The translations under genes were made by a program, and so were the position numbers. Positions 8,446 through 17,422 of a DNA stretch of 64,000 nucleotides are shown here, piece by piece (positions within the stretch are counted from its first letter, which is position 1; every line of letters begins with the position of its first letter). The notes beneath the pieces were generated by a model. That model worked only from the letters and a program-made list of their open reading frames with translations. It had not been told where the DNA came from and made no database searches. The DNA comes from an uncultured Prevotellaceae bacterium. Its GTDB lineage: Bacteria; Bacteroidota; Bacteroidia; Bacteroidales; Bacteroidaceae. The stretch lies in NCBI GenBank assembly GCA_902786665.1, contig CADADN010000005.1:1-64000 (forward strand), read 5' to 3'.

Positions 8446-9543
8446 ATGAAAAAGATGCATTTGTTCATCTTGGCCTGCATCATGGCCTTGCCAGGCTTCG
8501 GCCAAGGTTCAACCGTGTATTTCACCAAGGACATCACGCCAGAATCGTTGGTAAGCATCTACGAGGCATTGGGCGTAGAGGCCGAAGGCAAGCGCGTGGC
8601 AGTGAAAATATCCACAGGCGAGTCGAGCCGCACGAACTACCTGCGCCCTGAGTTCATCAAAAACCTGGTGCAGAAGGTGAATGCCAACATCGTAGAGTGC
8701 AACACCGCCTATGGCGGCAGTCGTAGCACTACGGCAGCCCACCGCAGGGCCATTGCCGAGCGTGGCTTCAACGATATCGCCACGGTGGACATCATGGACG
8801 AGGAAGGTAGCATCAACCTGCCCGTCACCGACACGAAACACATTCAGTACGACATCGTTGGCTCGCACCTGCAGAACTACGACCTGATGATCAATCTCGC
8901 CCACTTCAAAGGTCACGCCATGGGCGGTTTCGGCGGTGTGCTGAAGAACCAGTCCATCGGTGTAGCCTCCAGCAGCGGCAAACTGTACATCCACTCTGCA
9001 GGACGTAGCACCAGCCGATGGATGAGCGACGACCAGGACGGATTCCTGGAGTCGATGGCAGCAGCGGCGCAAGCCGTTCACAACTACTTCAAACAAGAAG
9101 GGCGTGACATTGTCTACATCAACGTCATGAACAACCTGTCTGTAGACTGCGACTGCGACGGCAGTCCGGCCTCACCCAAGATGAAGGACATCGGCATCCT
9201 GGCCTCACGCGACCCGGTAGCGCTCGACAAAGCATGCCTCGACCTCGTGTTCAACCATCAGTCGGTAGCTGGCGATGATGCCACGCCGCTCATCAGGCGC
9301 ATAGAGAACCTTCATGGCACACACACGGTGGAGTATGCCGAACAACTAGGCCTCGGCTCTCAGCAGTACACACTTGTCGACCTCTCCGAACAAACAGACA
9401 TCAAAAAGACAGGGTCGGAAGCCCCCAATCTCTACAATGTCTATTCTCTCGACGGCAAAAAACTGCTTACCAACGCCCGCTGTCTTGACGGCCTGGAGAA
9501 GGGGACATATATCATAAACGGGGAGAAAAGAGTCATTGAATAA
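8446..9543 (+). CDS. Exported DUF362 family protein with sorting-like C-terminal tail
   Basis: A 365-residue DUF362 protein. A signal peptide (1-20, ending GFGQG) is followed by the DUF362 core (VAVKISTGES, NTAYGGSRSTTAAH, NLAHFKGHAMGGFGGVLKNQSIG, DPVALDKACLDL). In other proteins DUF362 often accompanies ferredoxin domains, but no 4Fe-4S motif is present here. The last 40 residues (NLYNVYSLDGKKLL...LEKGTYIINGEKR) resemble the C-terminal sorting tails of type IX-secreted proteins, although this end is short. It lies 11 bp after the aldo/keto reductase gene and 12 bp before the flavodoxin gene. The role is unknown; redox chemistry is suggested by its neighbours. Confidence 0.8.
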   Translation: MKKMHLFILACIMALPGFGQGSTVYFTKDITPESLVSIYEALGVEAEGKRVAVKISTGESSRTNYLRPEFIKNLVQKVNANIVECNTAYGGSRSTTAAHRRAIAERGFNDIATVDIMDEEGSINLPVTDTKHIQYDIVGSHLQNYDLMINLAHFKGHAMGGFGGVLKNQSIGVASSSGKLYIHSAGRSTSRWMSDDQDGFLESMAAAAQAVHNYFKQEGRDIVYINVMNNLSVDCDCDGSPASPKMKDIGILASRDPVALDKACLDLVFNHQSVAGDDATPLIRRIENLHGTHTVEYAEQLGLGSQQYTLVDLSEQTDIKKTGSEAPNLYNVYSLDGKKLLTNARCLDGLEKGTYIINGEKRVIE

Positions 9544-9555
9544 AAGAACCAAAAC

Positions 9556-10116
9556 ATGAAGAAAACCATCATGATGCTAACAGCACTCCTGACAATCAGC
9601 CTGAGTGTCTGCTCGCAAACAAGCAAAACAAAGGAGAACAAAGAAATGAAAGTATTAGTAGCCTATTTCTCAGCGTCGGGTGTAACCAAGGGCGTAGCAC
9701 AGCAGCTTGCCGAGGTGACAGGAGGAACCCTACACGAAATCAAGCCCGAACAGCCCTATACAGACGCCGACCTTGACTGGCGCAACAAGCAGAGCCGCAG
9801 CAGCGTGGAGATGCAGGACAAGAAATCCCGCCCTGCCATCACCAGCAAACTCGCAGACATGAAGGACTATGACACGGTGTATGTCGGTTTCCCCATCTGG
9901 TGGTACACCTGCCCGACGATTATCAACACCTTCATGGAAGCCTACGACTTCCAGGGTAAGACCGTCATTCCCTTCGCCACCTCTGGCGGCAGCGGCATCA
10001 AGAAAGCTTGCGAAGACCTAAAAAGCACTTATCCTGATGTCAATTGGAAGGAAGGCAAGCTTTTGAACCGTGCCTCGAAGGATGACATGAAGAAGTGGGT
10101 CGAGAGCAACAAGTAA
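9556..10116 (+). CDS. Exported flavodoxin
   Basis: A 186-residue flavodoxin preceded by a signal peptide (1-20; the LSVC end is close to a lipobox but has Val before Cys). The flavodoxin domain starts at [18 protein letters not shown] (FMN phosphate loop SASGVTKG) and has the flavin loops [10 protein letters not shown] and ATSGGSG. Periplasmic flavodoxins of this kind are frequent beside quinone-modifying or DUF362 genes in Bacteroidetes. It is the last gene of the operon that begins at the amidohydrolase and ends just before a strong terminator. It probably supplies electrons to the exported enzymes of the operon. Confidence 0.87.
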   Translation: MKKTIMMLTALLTISLSVCSQTSKTKENKEMKVLVAYFSASGVTKGVAQQLAEVTGGTLHEIKPEQPYTDADLDWRNKQSRSSVEMQDKKSRPAITSKLADMKDYDTVYVGFPIWWYTCPTIINTFMEAYDFQGKTVIPFATSGGSGIKKACEDLKSTYPDVNWKEGKLLNRASKDDMKKWVESNK

Positions 10117-10200
10117 GATGAAAAATAGTTAGAAGTCGTTGGCAAAAAGTCACCCCGAAAGGTGTGCTATCCTACAAAAAGCGCCACAACCATGAAAAAA

Positions 10201-10229
10201 GGAGTTGGATTTCTCCAACTCCTTTTTTT
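10201..10229. terminator. Intrinsic terminator, bidirectional
   Basis: GGAGTTGGA (10201-10209) pairs with TCCAACTCC (10214-10222) around a TTTC loop, followed by T7 and preceded by A6. It therefore terminates both the plus-strand redox operon and the convergent 33-kb pigment operon, whose last gene ends at 10254. Confidence 0.9.
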
Positions 10230-10253
10230 CGTCGCTCTGCAGAACGTTTTATT

Positions 10254-11618
10254 TCACTGGTCAGGATTTTTATAATACTTCCTATCAATTTTACCATTGA
10301 ATGTCCTATGCACGAATTCCACTTGCTGATAGATGAGAGGGATTTTATATGATTCCAGTTTCGTTTTCAGGAACAAAGCCAAAGTTTTTTTGACCAAAGG
10401 GCATCCCGTTTTCATGACCACCAGCAACTTCAACGCCTTTCCGGTAATCATATTATCCACAGGGATGCAGACACAATCCTCTATATCAGGGAAAGAGAGA
10501 GCAACTTCCTCCACCTCTGTCGGAGCGACCTTGAATCCACCAACATTGATGATGTCATCCTCCCTTCCTTGCAAATGGAGCAAACCCTGTTCATCTATCA
10601 TACCTATATCCGAGGTGTAGAGCGTATCGTCTCTCAATACGGAGGAAGTCCTTTCCGGGTCGCCAATGTAGCCCATCATCAAGGTGTCGCCCTTGCAAGC
10701 AATCTTTCCAGCCTCTGTGATGAAGACCTGTGAATGCTTCATTGGCTTTCCAAGGCACCCGGCTTGGCATTTTCCATCATTAAAATTGTATGTACAGATG
10801 ATGCCTGTTTCAGTGGATGCATAAGTGTTGTAAAGCCTGGTATGGGGCAAGATTTTGCACAAAGATTCCATATCAGCTTGTGGAATCGCCGCTGCTCCGG
10901 TTTCTATGAAATCAAACTTGTCAACATATTCACTCAGTTTTTTAGCGCAGAACTGGAGCAAGATCCTGATGCTCGCGGGCACCAGGAAGGTGGCGACCTT
11001 GCTTGCAGGATAGTCGAGAGCATGAAAGAACTTGTCCAAGTCTTTCATTCCATCAACAAGGATGAGCGTGGCCCCCAACATCAGCACCGGATATATTTTG
11101 GAAAGGCTGCCAATATGGTTGAGAGGTCCGTTGACGACAAAAACCAAATCGTGAGAGAATCCGAGTCCGTCAATCAGGTTCTCAGCGTCTGCAATGATGG
11201 TTTTATGGCCAATCATGACACCTTTGGACTTTCCCGTCGTACCCGTAGTGTACAGGATGTCGGCCACCCCCTCAGGAGGTTCATAGCCCCCCATTTCGTT
11301 CGCGATATCCGAGAAGGCCTCATCAGGCAAGTCCTTCTCCAATGGCACGACCACCCATCCCATCAGATGACAAGCAAAATAAGTGACCAGGTAATCGATG
11401 GTAGAGAAAGCACGCATGCAGACGACCCTTCCTTTCGGGCATGGTCCATCCTTCAATTCCTTCACCTTCTCATCCACTCTCCTTTTCAAGTCGCCATAAG
11501 TGCATTGCTGCCCATCGGAGACGATGGCCACTTTGTCGTGATACAAGGCCGCATTTCTCTCTATGCAATCTTCAAACAACATATCAAAGTCACTTTTCAG
11601 AGATTTTCCTTTCCACAA
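10254..11618 (-). CDS. Acyl/aryl AMP-ligase of the pigment cluster
   Basis: A 454-residue class I adenylate-forming enzyme. The P-loop-like motif LYTTGTTGKSKG (A3), NTYASTETG (A5), the A7 region LYTSDIG, the hinge LQGREDDIINVGG (A8) and the catalytic lysine in FNGKIDRK (A10) are all present, so it should be active. In aryl polyene and flexirubin clusters such a ligase activates an aromatic acid (4-hydroxybenzoate, cinnamate or coumarate type) and loads it on an ACP. It overlaps the 3' end of the adjacent ACP gene by 29 bp, which supports that partnership. It is the last gene of the operon, just before the terminator. The exact substrate cannot be read from sequence. Confidence 0.88.
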   Translation of the reverse strand: MWKGKSLKSDFDMLFEDCIERNAALYHDKVAIVSDGQQCTYGDLKRRVDEKVKELKDGPCPKGRVVCMRAFSTIDYLVTYFACHLMGWVVVPLEKDLPDEAFSDIANEMGGYEPPEGVADILYTTGTTGKSKGVMIGHKTIIADAENLIDGLGFSHDLVFVVNGPLNHIGSLSKIYPVLMLGATLILVDGMKDLDKFFHALDYPASKVATFLVPASIRILLQFCAKKLSEYVDKFDFIETGAAAIPQADMESLCKILPHTRLYNTYASTETGIICTYNFNDGKCQAGCLGKPMKHSQVFITEAGKIACKGDTLMMGYIGDPERTSSVLRDDTLYTSDIGMIDEQGLLHLQGREDDIINVGGFKVAPTEVEEVALSFPDIEDCVCIPVDNMITGKALKLLVVMKTGCPLVKKTLALFLKTKLESYKIPLIYQQVEFVHRTFNGKIDRKYYKNPDQ

Positions 11619-11814
11619 GCGAGACGATGCTATCCAAAGATTTCAGATTCTTCGGAGTGGCGTCGGATGCCTCCATTTCGATGCCATACTCGTCGGCCAA
11701 CTTCATAAGGATTGTCGTCACCCCCAAGGAATCCAACTCACTGAAGAGGAAGTCGGAATCGAAGTCCACCAATGGCAGGGCATCTTCAAGCATTTCCCTA
11801 ATTTTTTCTTTCAT
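11590..11814 (-). CDS. Acyl carrier protein (starter-loading)
   Basis: A 74-residue acyl carrier protein. The phosphopantetheine site is Ser29 in ELDSLGVTT, one residue different from the usual DSL(D/E). It is slightly shorter than fatty-acid ACPs. Its gene overlaps the AMP-ligase start, so it is probably the carrier for the activated aryl starter. A GGAGTTAAAG array begins about 37 bp upstream of its start codon. Confidence 0.85.
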   Translation of the reverse strand: MKEKIREMLEDALPLVDFDSDFLFSELDSLGVTTILMKLADEYGIEMEASDATPKNLKSLDSIVSLVERKISEK

Positions 11815-11850
11815 GATTTTCGTTTTTTTTCAAGTTTAGCGTTAAATAAA

Positions 11851-11980
11851 GAGGAGTTTTTTATTCAGGAGTTAAAGAGGAGTTAAAGGGGAGTTAAAGA
11901 GGAGTTAAAGGGACATATGTTCACTTCGTTAGGGAGTTAAAGGGGAGTTAAAGGGGAGTTAAAGGGACGTATGTTCACTT
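11851..11980 (+). repeat. GGAGTTAAAGR array upstream of ACP
   Basis: Two runs of the 11-bp unit, each ending in GGGACATATGTTCAC or GGGACGTATGTTCAC. The distal motif ACTTGCGAAA follows at 12036-12046 and resumes as CTTGCAAAAGTTGAG at 12338, because a short mobile element is inserted in it. With that element the array fills the 578-bp gap before the acyltransferase gene. Confidence 0.85.
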
Positions 11981-12046
11981 TTACCAATTTTACCCCATGT
12001 TTGTTTAAGCCCCTCTTCATGCTTCTTTTTCCCTTACTTGCGAAAT

Positions 12047-12337
12047 AGGGTGTCCAATTGGTTGTATCGACTTTTAATCAAAGACCCCACCCCAGCCCCT
12101 CCCCTCGAGGGGAGGGGATATGCGCACCGACTGTTGGACTAGACCTCTTGCATAGAAAGTGAAACGGAATCTTTAAGTAGATAATCAAAGACCGCCACCC
12201 CAACCCCTTTGCGGTCAGGCACAAGACCTGACCCTACAGGGGAGGGGATATGCGCACCGATTGTTGGACGAGACCTCTTGGCAAAGAAAGCAAAACGTAA
12301 TCTTTATGAAAAAACAGATTACAAAATGGACACCTTA
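12047..12337. mobile_element. MITE-like element, TAGGGTG family (long copy)
   Basis: Terminal inverted repeats TAGGGTGTCCAATTGG (left) and the complement of CAAAATGGACACCTTA (right) flank 291 bp. The flanks CTTGCGAAA (12038-12046) and CTTGCAAAA (12338-12346) look like a 9-bp target duplication with one mismatch. Inside, the block around AGGGGATATGCGCACCGA...TTGGAC is present twice, so this copy has an internal duplication. It encodes no protein. A second copy is at 56694-56850. Confidence 0.72.
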
Positions 12338-12392
12338 CTTGCAAAAGTTGAGTTGTCATTTCGAAACGACAAGCATTTCCTTTCCCATTTCC

Positions 12393-13547
12393 TTAGCCCA
12401 TCCTTGTCTCTTTTATCAAAGCCGACTTGTTTTCTATGGGATTGGAATAAATGCCCAGGAAAATTTCCTTGAGACGGTCCAATTCACAAGTATCATATTT
12501 GTTCAATACAGACAAGTGCTTGACGAAAGCGTTGTATTGCTTTTCTGTATATTTGAAACGATATTTGGTGTTGCCATAGAGCAAGTCATGGGCTATGTAG
12601 TTGTTGGGGAACAATTGGTATGCCATATTGATTCTCCTATCAATCAATTTTGCCACAGATTTGTGGTAATCGTTGTTGGTCTGATACTCAAAAGCCAGCA
12701 ACTCCTCTATGGTGATGGGGTTGCACAACTTGAAACACACCCGGCCCTTGGGTTGCAAAAGCCCTGTCAGGATACTGTTCAAGTCCTCCCCAGGCTTCTT
12801 GGTGTATCGCTTAAACTGCGACTCATACAATTCAAGTGCTTTCAACACATCACAAGACTCCCACTCATAAGAAACAGAAACGGGAACGATATTCAAATCG
12901 GCCAAAGCCTTGATTTTTTCCTTCTGTTCGCTCATACAAAACATCTTGATGATGCCAGGTTCCGTCTTGTCTATGCCGTCCTTCGTCCTTCCGTTTCGCT
13001 GTGCAATCCATACGGATTGTTTCTTTTCGGTGATGACATGGCGAATGTACTCAGACAAATGCATGGAAGCCTTGTAAAACTCCTTGATGTCTCCACCGGG
13101 CCTTTCCACCTTGAACATCTTGTTGCTCTTTCCGACATCGATTACGACGGGATTCATCATCAAATTGGCCCCAAAGGTGATTTCTGTCGTATCAAAGCCA
13201 TTGACGGCGAAATAATATTGGAGCAAGCAAGCGTCAAGCATGATGTCACGATGGTTGGAGACAAACAAATAATTCTTCTCCTTGTCCAATTGTTCTATTC
13301 CTGTACAGGAGAACTCCGTGATGCTCCTTGCAATGATTTGCTCGTTCAAATGGAACATCGTGTCATGCTGGAACTCCCTGATGGTCTTGAACGAACGGAT
13401 ACGTTTGCGTATGTCTTCTATCGGCTCACCAGGATAGACAAAGGAAGCCAGCAATGGAAAGGCATCACATTTGGCCAAGCGCTCCATGGCCATAGGGATT
13501 TCATCCTCATAATACGGTCGGATGTCGTCGAATTTTGAAGTCTTCAT
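12393..13547 (-). CDS. Acyltransferase, PlsC/PlsB-like (cluster copy)
   Basis: A 384-residue acyltransferase-fold protein; the start is set at MKTSKFDDIRPYY, 28 bp after the exporter stop, because the in-frame extension upstream only reads through the exporter gene. The catalytic block is VSNHRDIMLDACL, with five residues between His and Asp instead of the usual four in NHxxxxD, and the second block is AQRNGRTKDG. This variant is seen in a little-studied group of bacterial acyltransferases. It probably transfers an acyl or polyene chain to a lipid or glycosyl acceptor at the membrane. The divergent motif spacing leaves activity open. Confidence 0.75.
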   Translation of the reverse strand: MKTSKFDDIRPYYEDEIPMAMERLAKCDAFPLLASFVYPGEPIEDIRKRIRSFKTIREFQHDTMFHLNEQIIARSITEFSCTGIEQLDKEKNYLFVSNHRDIMLDACLLQYYFAVNGFDTTEITFGANLMMNPVVIDVGKSNKMFKVERPGGDIKEFYKASMHLSEYIRHVITEKKQSVWIAQRNGRTKDGIDKTEPGIIKMFCMSEQKEKIKALADLNIVPVSVSYEWESCDVLKALELYESQFKRYTKKPGEDLNSILTGLLQPKGRVCFKLCNPITIEELLAFEYQTNNDYHKSVAKLIDRRINMAYQLFPNNYIAHDLLYGNTKYRFKYTEKQYNAFVKHLSVLNKYDTCELDRLKEIFLGIYSNPIENKSALIKETRMG

Positions 13548-13575
13548 AGAAAGTTGGTATGACTCGACAAAGTCG

Positions 13576-16500
13576 TTAGGATATGATTTCAGCGAGATTG
13601 ATTTGATTGCCACGGCCAGGCATGGGTGCCTCCTCCCCCACCCCACTAAGTGGAACAACATGCAGGTTGGCCGGCATGGGGCTGCAAGCAGAAACGAGCA
13701 GGACTTCATCAGGTTGGTTGTGATAGGAATAGACCTCCATCTCCGGATGTACAAGAGCGAAGAGCAAGGAGAATTGCCCATTTCCCGCATTGATAATTTC
13801 CACCTCGTTTGACGAGGGGTCGGCAGGTTGGTACCCATCAATCCACTTTGAAAAATCATCATATTGCTTAAGCAAGCGTCTTGTCTCCTTTTCCAATCCG
13901 AAACCTTTGTATGTGTATTTGTAAATCACTTCATGATGGAAATAGTGAGAATCGGCTATGGCTTTCCTCATTTGAGCAAAATGCTGCCGAAACATTTGAT
14001 GGAAATGATTGGCTATTTCCTGATACGTGTCTCCATACTCATGGAGTAGGCTAGCCGGGATGCGTTTACCTATTTCCACGTCTATCTGCCCTCGTGAAGC
14101 GAGCCCACTTCCTTTGGGCATCACATATCCCGCCCCGTGTATGAAAACAGGCAGGATGTCGGCTCCTATTTCCTGTGCGATGTAGAAGGCCCCTTTATGG
14201 AAACGCGTGATGTTCTCCACATTTCTCTTCCCCTCAGGGAAAGCGACCACGCTGTAGCCGTCATTCACCGCCTGGGCTATCCTGTCCTTAAGCGAATCCA
14301 TCGGTTGGTCGAGATTGATGAAACGGGCAAACTTGAATAGCGTATGAACAAAGGGATTCTTCCATACTTTCCCACTGACCAGTATCAACACCCGAGGATT
14401 CATCGCAAGCATGTACACGGGGTCAAGTATGGATTGGTGATTGCAGATGATGATGCTTCCTTTGCTGAAATCCTCCCCGGCATCATTATGCAACACTGAC
14501 TTCACCCCCCAGATGTGATTGATGTTCGCCCTCATCGACTTATTGATGAGCCGATGGAACCATCCCCCAGGTTTGTCGCTTTTCCCTGGAATCATCCTGG
14601 CGATGAAGCCAGCGATGCAACCATAAGCCAACTCGAATAGATAGACCAAGGTGCAATAGGACGTGCGTACCAACTGCTCGATGGTAACCGGTCTGCGACG
14701 TGTCTGTCCGTTTGTCCTTGTCATCCAATCGAACACCAACGGCGGCACCACCCAGGCCATCAGCACGACGCAGAACATGCCCACGATGGTGACTTCAGCA
14801 AGTGAATGGAGCGCGGGATGCTTGGCCACAATGAGCGAACCGATGCCAATGAACATGACAAGTGCGGATATGACAATGCTGTTCTTGAACGAAGGCAGCA
14901 ACCTCTTCTTGTATGCGTATTCGTTGATCAAGCCATCTGTGATGAAGATGGTATAGTCGTCGCCTTGACCAAAGATGAAAGTTGCAAGAATCACGTTGAC
15001 GATGTTGAACTGCATCCCTAAAAGGCTCATGATGCCCAAAATCCATATCCAGCCCATTGCCATGGGAAGGAATGCCAGCAGGCTGAGTTCCAACCTGCCG
15101 AATGACAGCCAAAGGAAAATGAAGACAATCAATCCGCAAGCCAAACCGATGTAGTTGAAATCGTCGGAGAGGGATTTGGCTATGGCACTGTTCATTCCAA
15201 CAAAATCGAAAGCGTACCCATCCGAGCCAATGGTCTCTTCTATGGTTTTCTCGATATGGTCAAGAGTACCATCACCCACTTCAATCACATCCACGACAGA
15301 GCATTTTCCCGTGCTGTTGCTGAAGGAGTTGCCGAGCAGGACTGACTGAACGGGTTCAAAATGCTCAAAAGGATATGGCGAGTACTCCTTGTTGATGATA
15401 TCCAAGAAATTGGCGAAAGCATCTTCGCTGAATCCCAAGCCAGGAGCCTCACGCTCCAACTGAGCACAGATGTCGCTGCGATGCTTGTTCCAAAAGTCAT
15501 TCCACAACCCTATTCTGCGCTGTTGTTCCTCTTTCGAGCAAACGAATGCTGTGACATCCGTATATTTCTTGATGGAACCAACTTGCATAAGGCTATCGAA
15601 CAAAGGAACCACGCGTGTGTGACGGCTCAGAGCCTCGTCCCATGTATCTCCTTCTGTCACCACATAGATGTTGGCAGTATCATTGACGCCCGCCGACTCC
15701 CTCAAGTCGCCAAGCAAGGATTTCTGCCTTTCTGTCATATAATTGATGTTATGCATGTTGGTATCGAAGGAAATACCAAGACTGAAATATCCGAAAACGC
15801 ATGTCAGCACAAGCATCGCCCAAAGCAGCCACCGATGCCGCTCCACAGAAACGGAAGCGATTTTCCCGAAAGGAAGACGTTCCTTTTTCTCCGCGACTCT
15901 TTTTCTCACCAAATGAGGGAGAAAGACAAGTACGAAAAGGATGGTCCCCACCAGCATGAAAGCTGCAAAAAAGCCAAGGTCGCGCAAGGCGGGTGCATCC
16001 AGCGGCATCAAACTCGCAAACGCTCCGACAGTGGTGATGTTTCCTATCAGCAAGGGAGGCACCATTTCCTTCAACACTTCGCGTATCGTCTCCCCATGAT
16101 CAGTATGAGCTATGAAATGCAAAGGATAGTTAACGGCGATACCTATGATGACGGAACCGATTCCCAAGACAATCAGCGAAACATCACTTCGCAATACAGC
16201 AATGAAAGCCATGGCGAAGAGCCAGCCGAAGGCAATGGAAACCCCGATAAGCATGAGGTTTCTCACTTTTCGGAAGGCGAAGACAAGAAGGGTAAGGATG
16301 AGAGTGACGGCGATTGAAATAGCCCACTGGCTATCGGTTTTTATTTGTTTGGCGTTGCCTACGGCAATCACGGGCGAACCGGTGAGCGCCACCTCCACAT
16401 CAGGCACGGACTTCATCGTTTGCATGGACACACTATCGACATAGTTGACCAAACTACTGTTGTTAGCTGACTCCATCGACCCGTAAGGAGAGGTAATCAT

Positions 16501-17145
16501 CGCCAAGGCGTAATGCATGCCGGGGGTGAAAAGATATCCATCGTCCATCTCAAACGGCATGTTCCGCTGTCGGTCCTGCAAACGTAGCATCACGCTGGAA
16601 AAAAGTCCCAGAGGGTCGTTTCCTATACTTGTAGAAAAGAATCCCGTGGCCGGCACCATCATCATCTGGACATCTCCGGTCAACTGTTCTTTGACGAAAT
16701 CAGGTGAGGCCAGCTGCTTTTCCATGCGCACGTAATCAGAGTCGGTCAACATCACAGGCATATGCTGATAGATGAAATCGGTGATGCTAGCAACCTTGTC
16801 GAAGTCAACCTGGGTGGTCACCTCTCGTATATGGCGCTTGCCATAACCCGAAGTCAGCTGCTGCTCAAAAGTATCGACCGCTTCTGCAAGCCGTGCCGTC
16901 GCCGTGCTGTCGCCATCCTTCATACTGAACATGGCGTAGATGCTCTGGCCACCCGTAATGTCCTGGTACAATGTGATGGCCTTCTGCTCATTGCCACTGA
17001 CAGGCAGGAAATCGTAGATATTCTCATTGTATTGCAATGAAGACAACATCAACAACAACCCAACTGTCAAGACAGTCAGAAATGCCATGCAAAGACGAAG
17101 CCTTGCATGGAAGAAGTCGTAAATGCGAAGAAAAAAATCTACCAC
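13576..17145 (-). CDS. MMPL/RND exporter fused to PlsC acyltransferase and methyltransferase-like tail
   Basis: An 1189-residue fusion. Residues 1 to about 820 form an MMPL/RND-type exporter: a first helix at 15-36, a periplasmic loop, helix bundles around 265-400, a second periplasmic loop and a second bundle around 665-820 (IFGQGDDYTIFITDGLI). Residues about 880-1060 form a PlsC-type acyltransferase with NHQSILD (about 902-908) and FPEGKR (about 968-973). The C-terminal 110 residues (VEIINAGNGQFSLLFALV...) resemble a class I methyltransferase nucleotide-binding fold without a clear canonical motif. Aryl polyene clusters carry MMPL exporters; here export and acyl transfer are in one chain, suggesting that the lipid-linked product is acylated and moved together. 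A GGAGTTAAAG array lies 45 bp upstream of its start. Confidence 0.85.
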   Translation of the reverse strand: MVDFFLRIYDFFHARLRLCMAFLTVLTVGLLLMLSSLQYNENIYDFLPVSGNEQKAITLYQDITGGQSIYAMFSMKDGDSTATARLAEAVDTFEQQLTSGYGKRHIREVTTQVDFDKVASITDFIYQHMPVMLTDSDYVRMEKQLASPDFVKEQLTGDVQMMMVPATGFFSTSIGNDPLGLFSSVMLRLQDRQRNMPFEMDDGYLFTPGMHYALAMITSPYGSMESANNSSLVNYVDSVSMQTMKSVPDVEVALTGSPVIAVGNAKQIKTDSQWAISIAVTLILTLLVFAFRKVRNLMLIGVSIAFGWLFAMAFIAVLRSDVSLIVLGIGSVIIGIAVNYPLHFIAHTDHGETIREVLKEMVPPLLIGNITTVGAFASLMPLDAPALRDLGFFAAFMLVGTILFVLVFLPHLVRKRVAEKKERLPFGKIASVSVERHRWLLWAMLVLTCVFGYFSLGISFDTNMHNINYMTERQKSLLGDLRESAGVNDTANIYVVTEGDTWDEALSRHTRVVPLFDSLMQVGSIKKYTDVTAFVCSKEEQQRRIGLWNDFWNKHRSDICAQLEREAPGLGFSEDAFANFLDIINKEYSPYPFEHFEPVQSVLLGNSFSNSTGKCSVVDVIEVGDGTLDHIEKTIEETIGSDGYAFDFVGMNSAIAKSLSDDFNYIGLACGLIVFIFLWLSFGRLELSLLAFLPMAMGWIWILGIMSLLGMQFNIVNVILATFIFGQGDDYTIFITDGLINEYAYKKRLLPSFKNSIVISALVMFIGIGSLIVAKHPALHSLAEVTIVGMFCVVLMAWVVPPLVFDWMTRTNGQTRRRPVTIEQLVRTSYCTLVYLFELAYGCIAGFIARMIPGKSDKPGGWFHRLINKSMRANINHIWGVKSVLHNDAGEDFSKGSIIICNHQSILDPVYMLAMNPRVLILVSGKVWKNPFVHTLFKFARFINLDQPMDSLKDRIAQAVNDGYSVVAFPEGKRNVENITRFHKGAFYIAQEIGADILPVFIHGAGYVMPKGSGLASRGQIDVEIGKRIPASLLHEYGDTYQEIANHFHQMFRQHFAQMRKAIADSHYFHHEVIYKYTYKGFGLEKETRRLLKQYDDFSKWIDGYQPADPSSNEVEIINAGNGQFSLLFALVHPEMEVYSYHNQPDEVLLVSACSPMPANLHVVPLSGVGEEAPMPGRGNQINLAEIIS

Positions 17146-17190
17146 TGTTTTTTAGTTACTTATACGAATTTCGCTTTCGCTCAATTTTTT

Positions 17191-17280
17191 GGAGTTAAAG
17201 GGGAGTTAAAGGGGAGATAAAGAGGAGTTAAAGGGAAGTTAAAGAGGAGTTAAAGGGAAGTTAAAGGGACGTATGTACAC
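17191..17280 (+). repeat. GGAGTTAAAGR array upstream of exporter
   Basis: Eight units of the 11-bp repeat, some as GGAAGTTAAAG, ending in GGGACGTATGTACAC. The distal motif TTGCGAAAGTTGAG follows near 17367-17380. Reading on the exporter strand, it lies 45 bp before the start codon. Confidence 0.85.
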
Positions 17281-17422
17281 AATATCACCATTTCACCATA
17301 TCACCATTTTTGTTTTTGCACGATTTATCAACGTGCAATCCCTTCTTTATTCCGTCATTTTCTTGTTTGCGAAAGTTGAGTGATGTATAAAAAACTGAGT
17401 TATGTATAAAAGCCATGAAACC

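Noticed and set aside
13548..13862. The 105-codon upstream extension of the acyltransferase gene
   Set aside because: It lies wholly within the 3' end of the exporter gene in another frame and has no acyltransferase character. Met at 13547 is the sensible start.
15361..16317. A 318-codon plus-strand frame inside the exporter gene
   Set aside because: Shadow of the exporter; low-complexity His/Gln/Lys-rich content and no motif.
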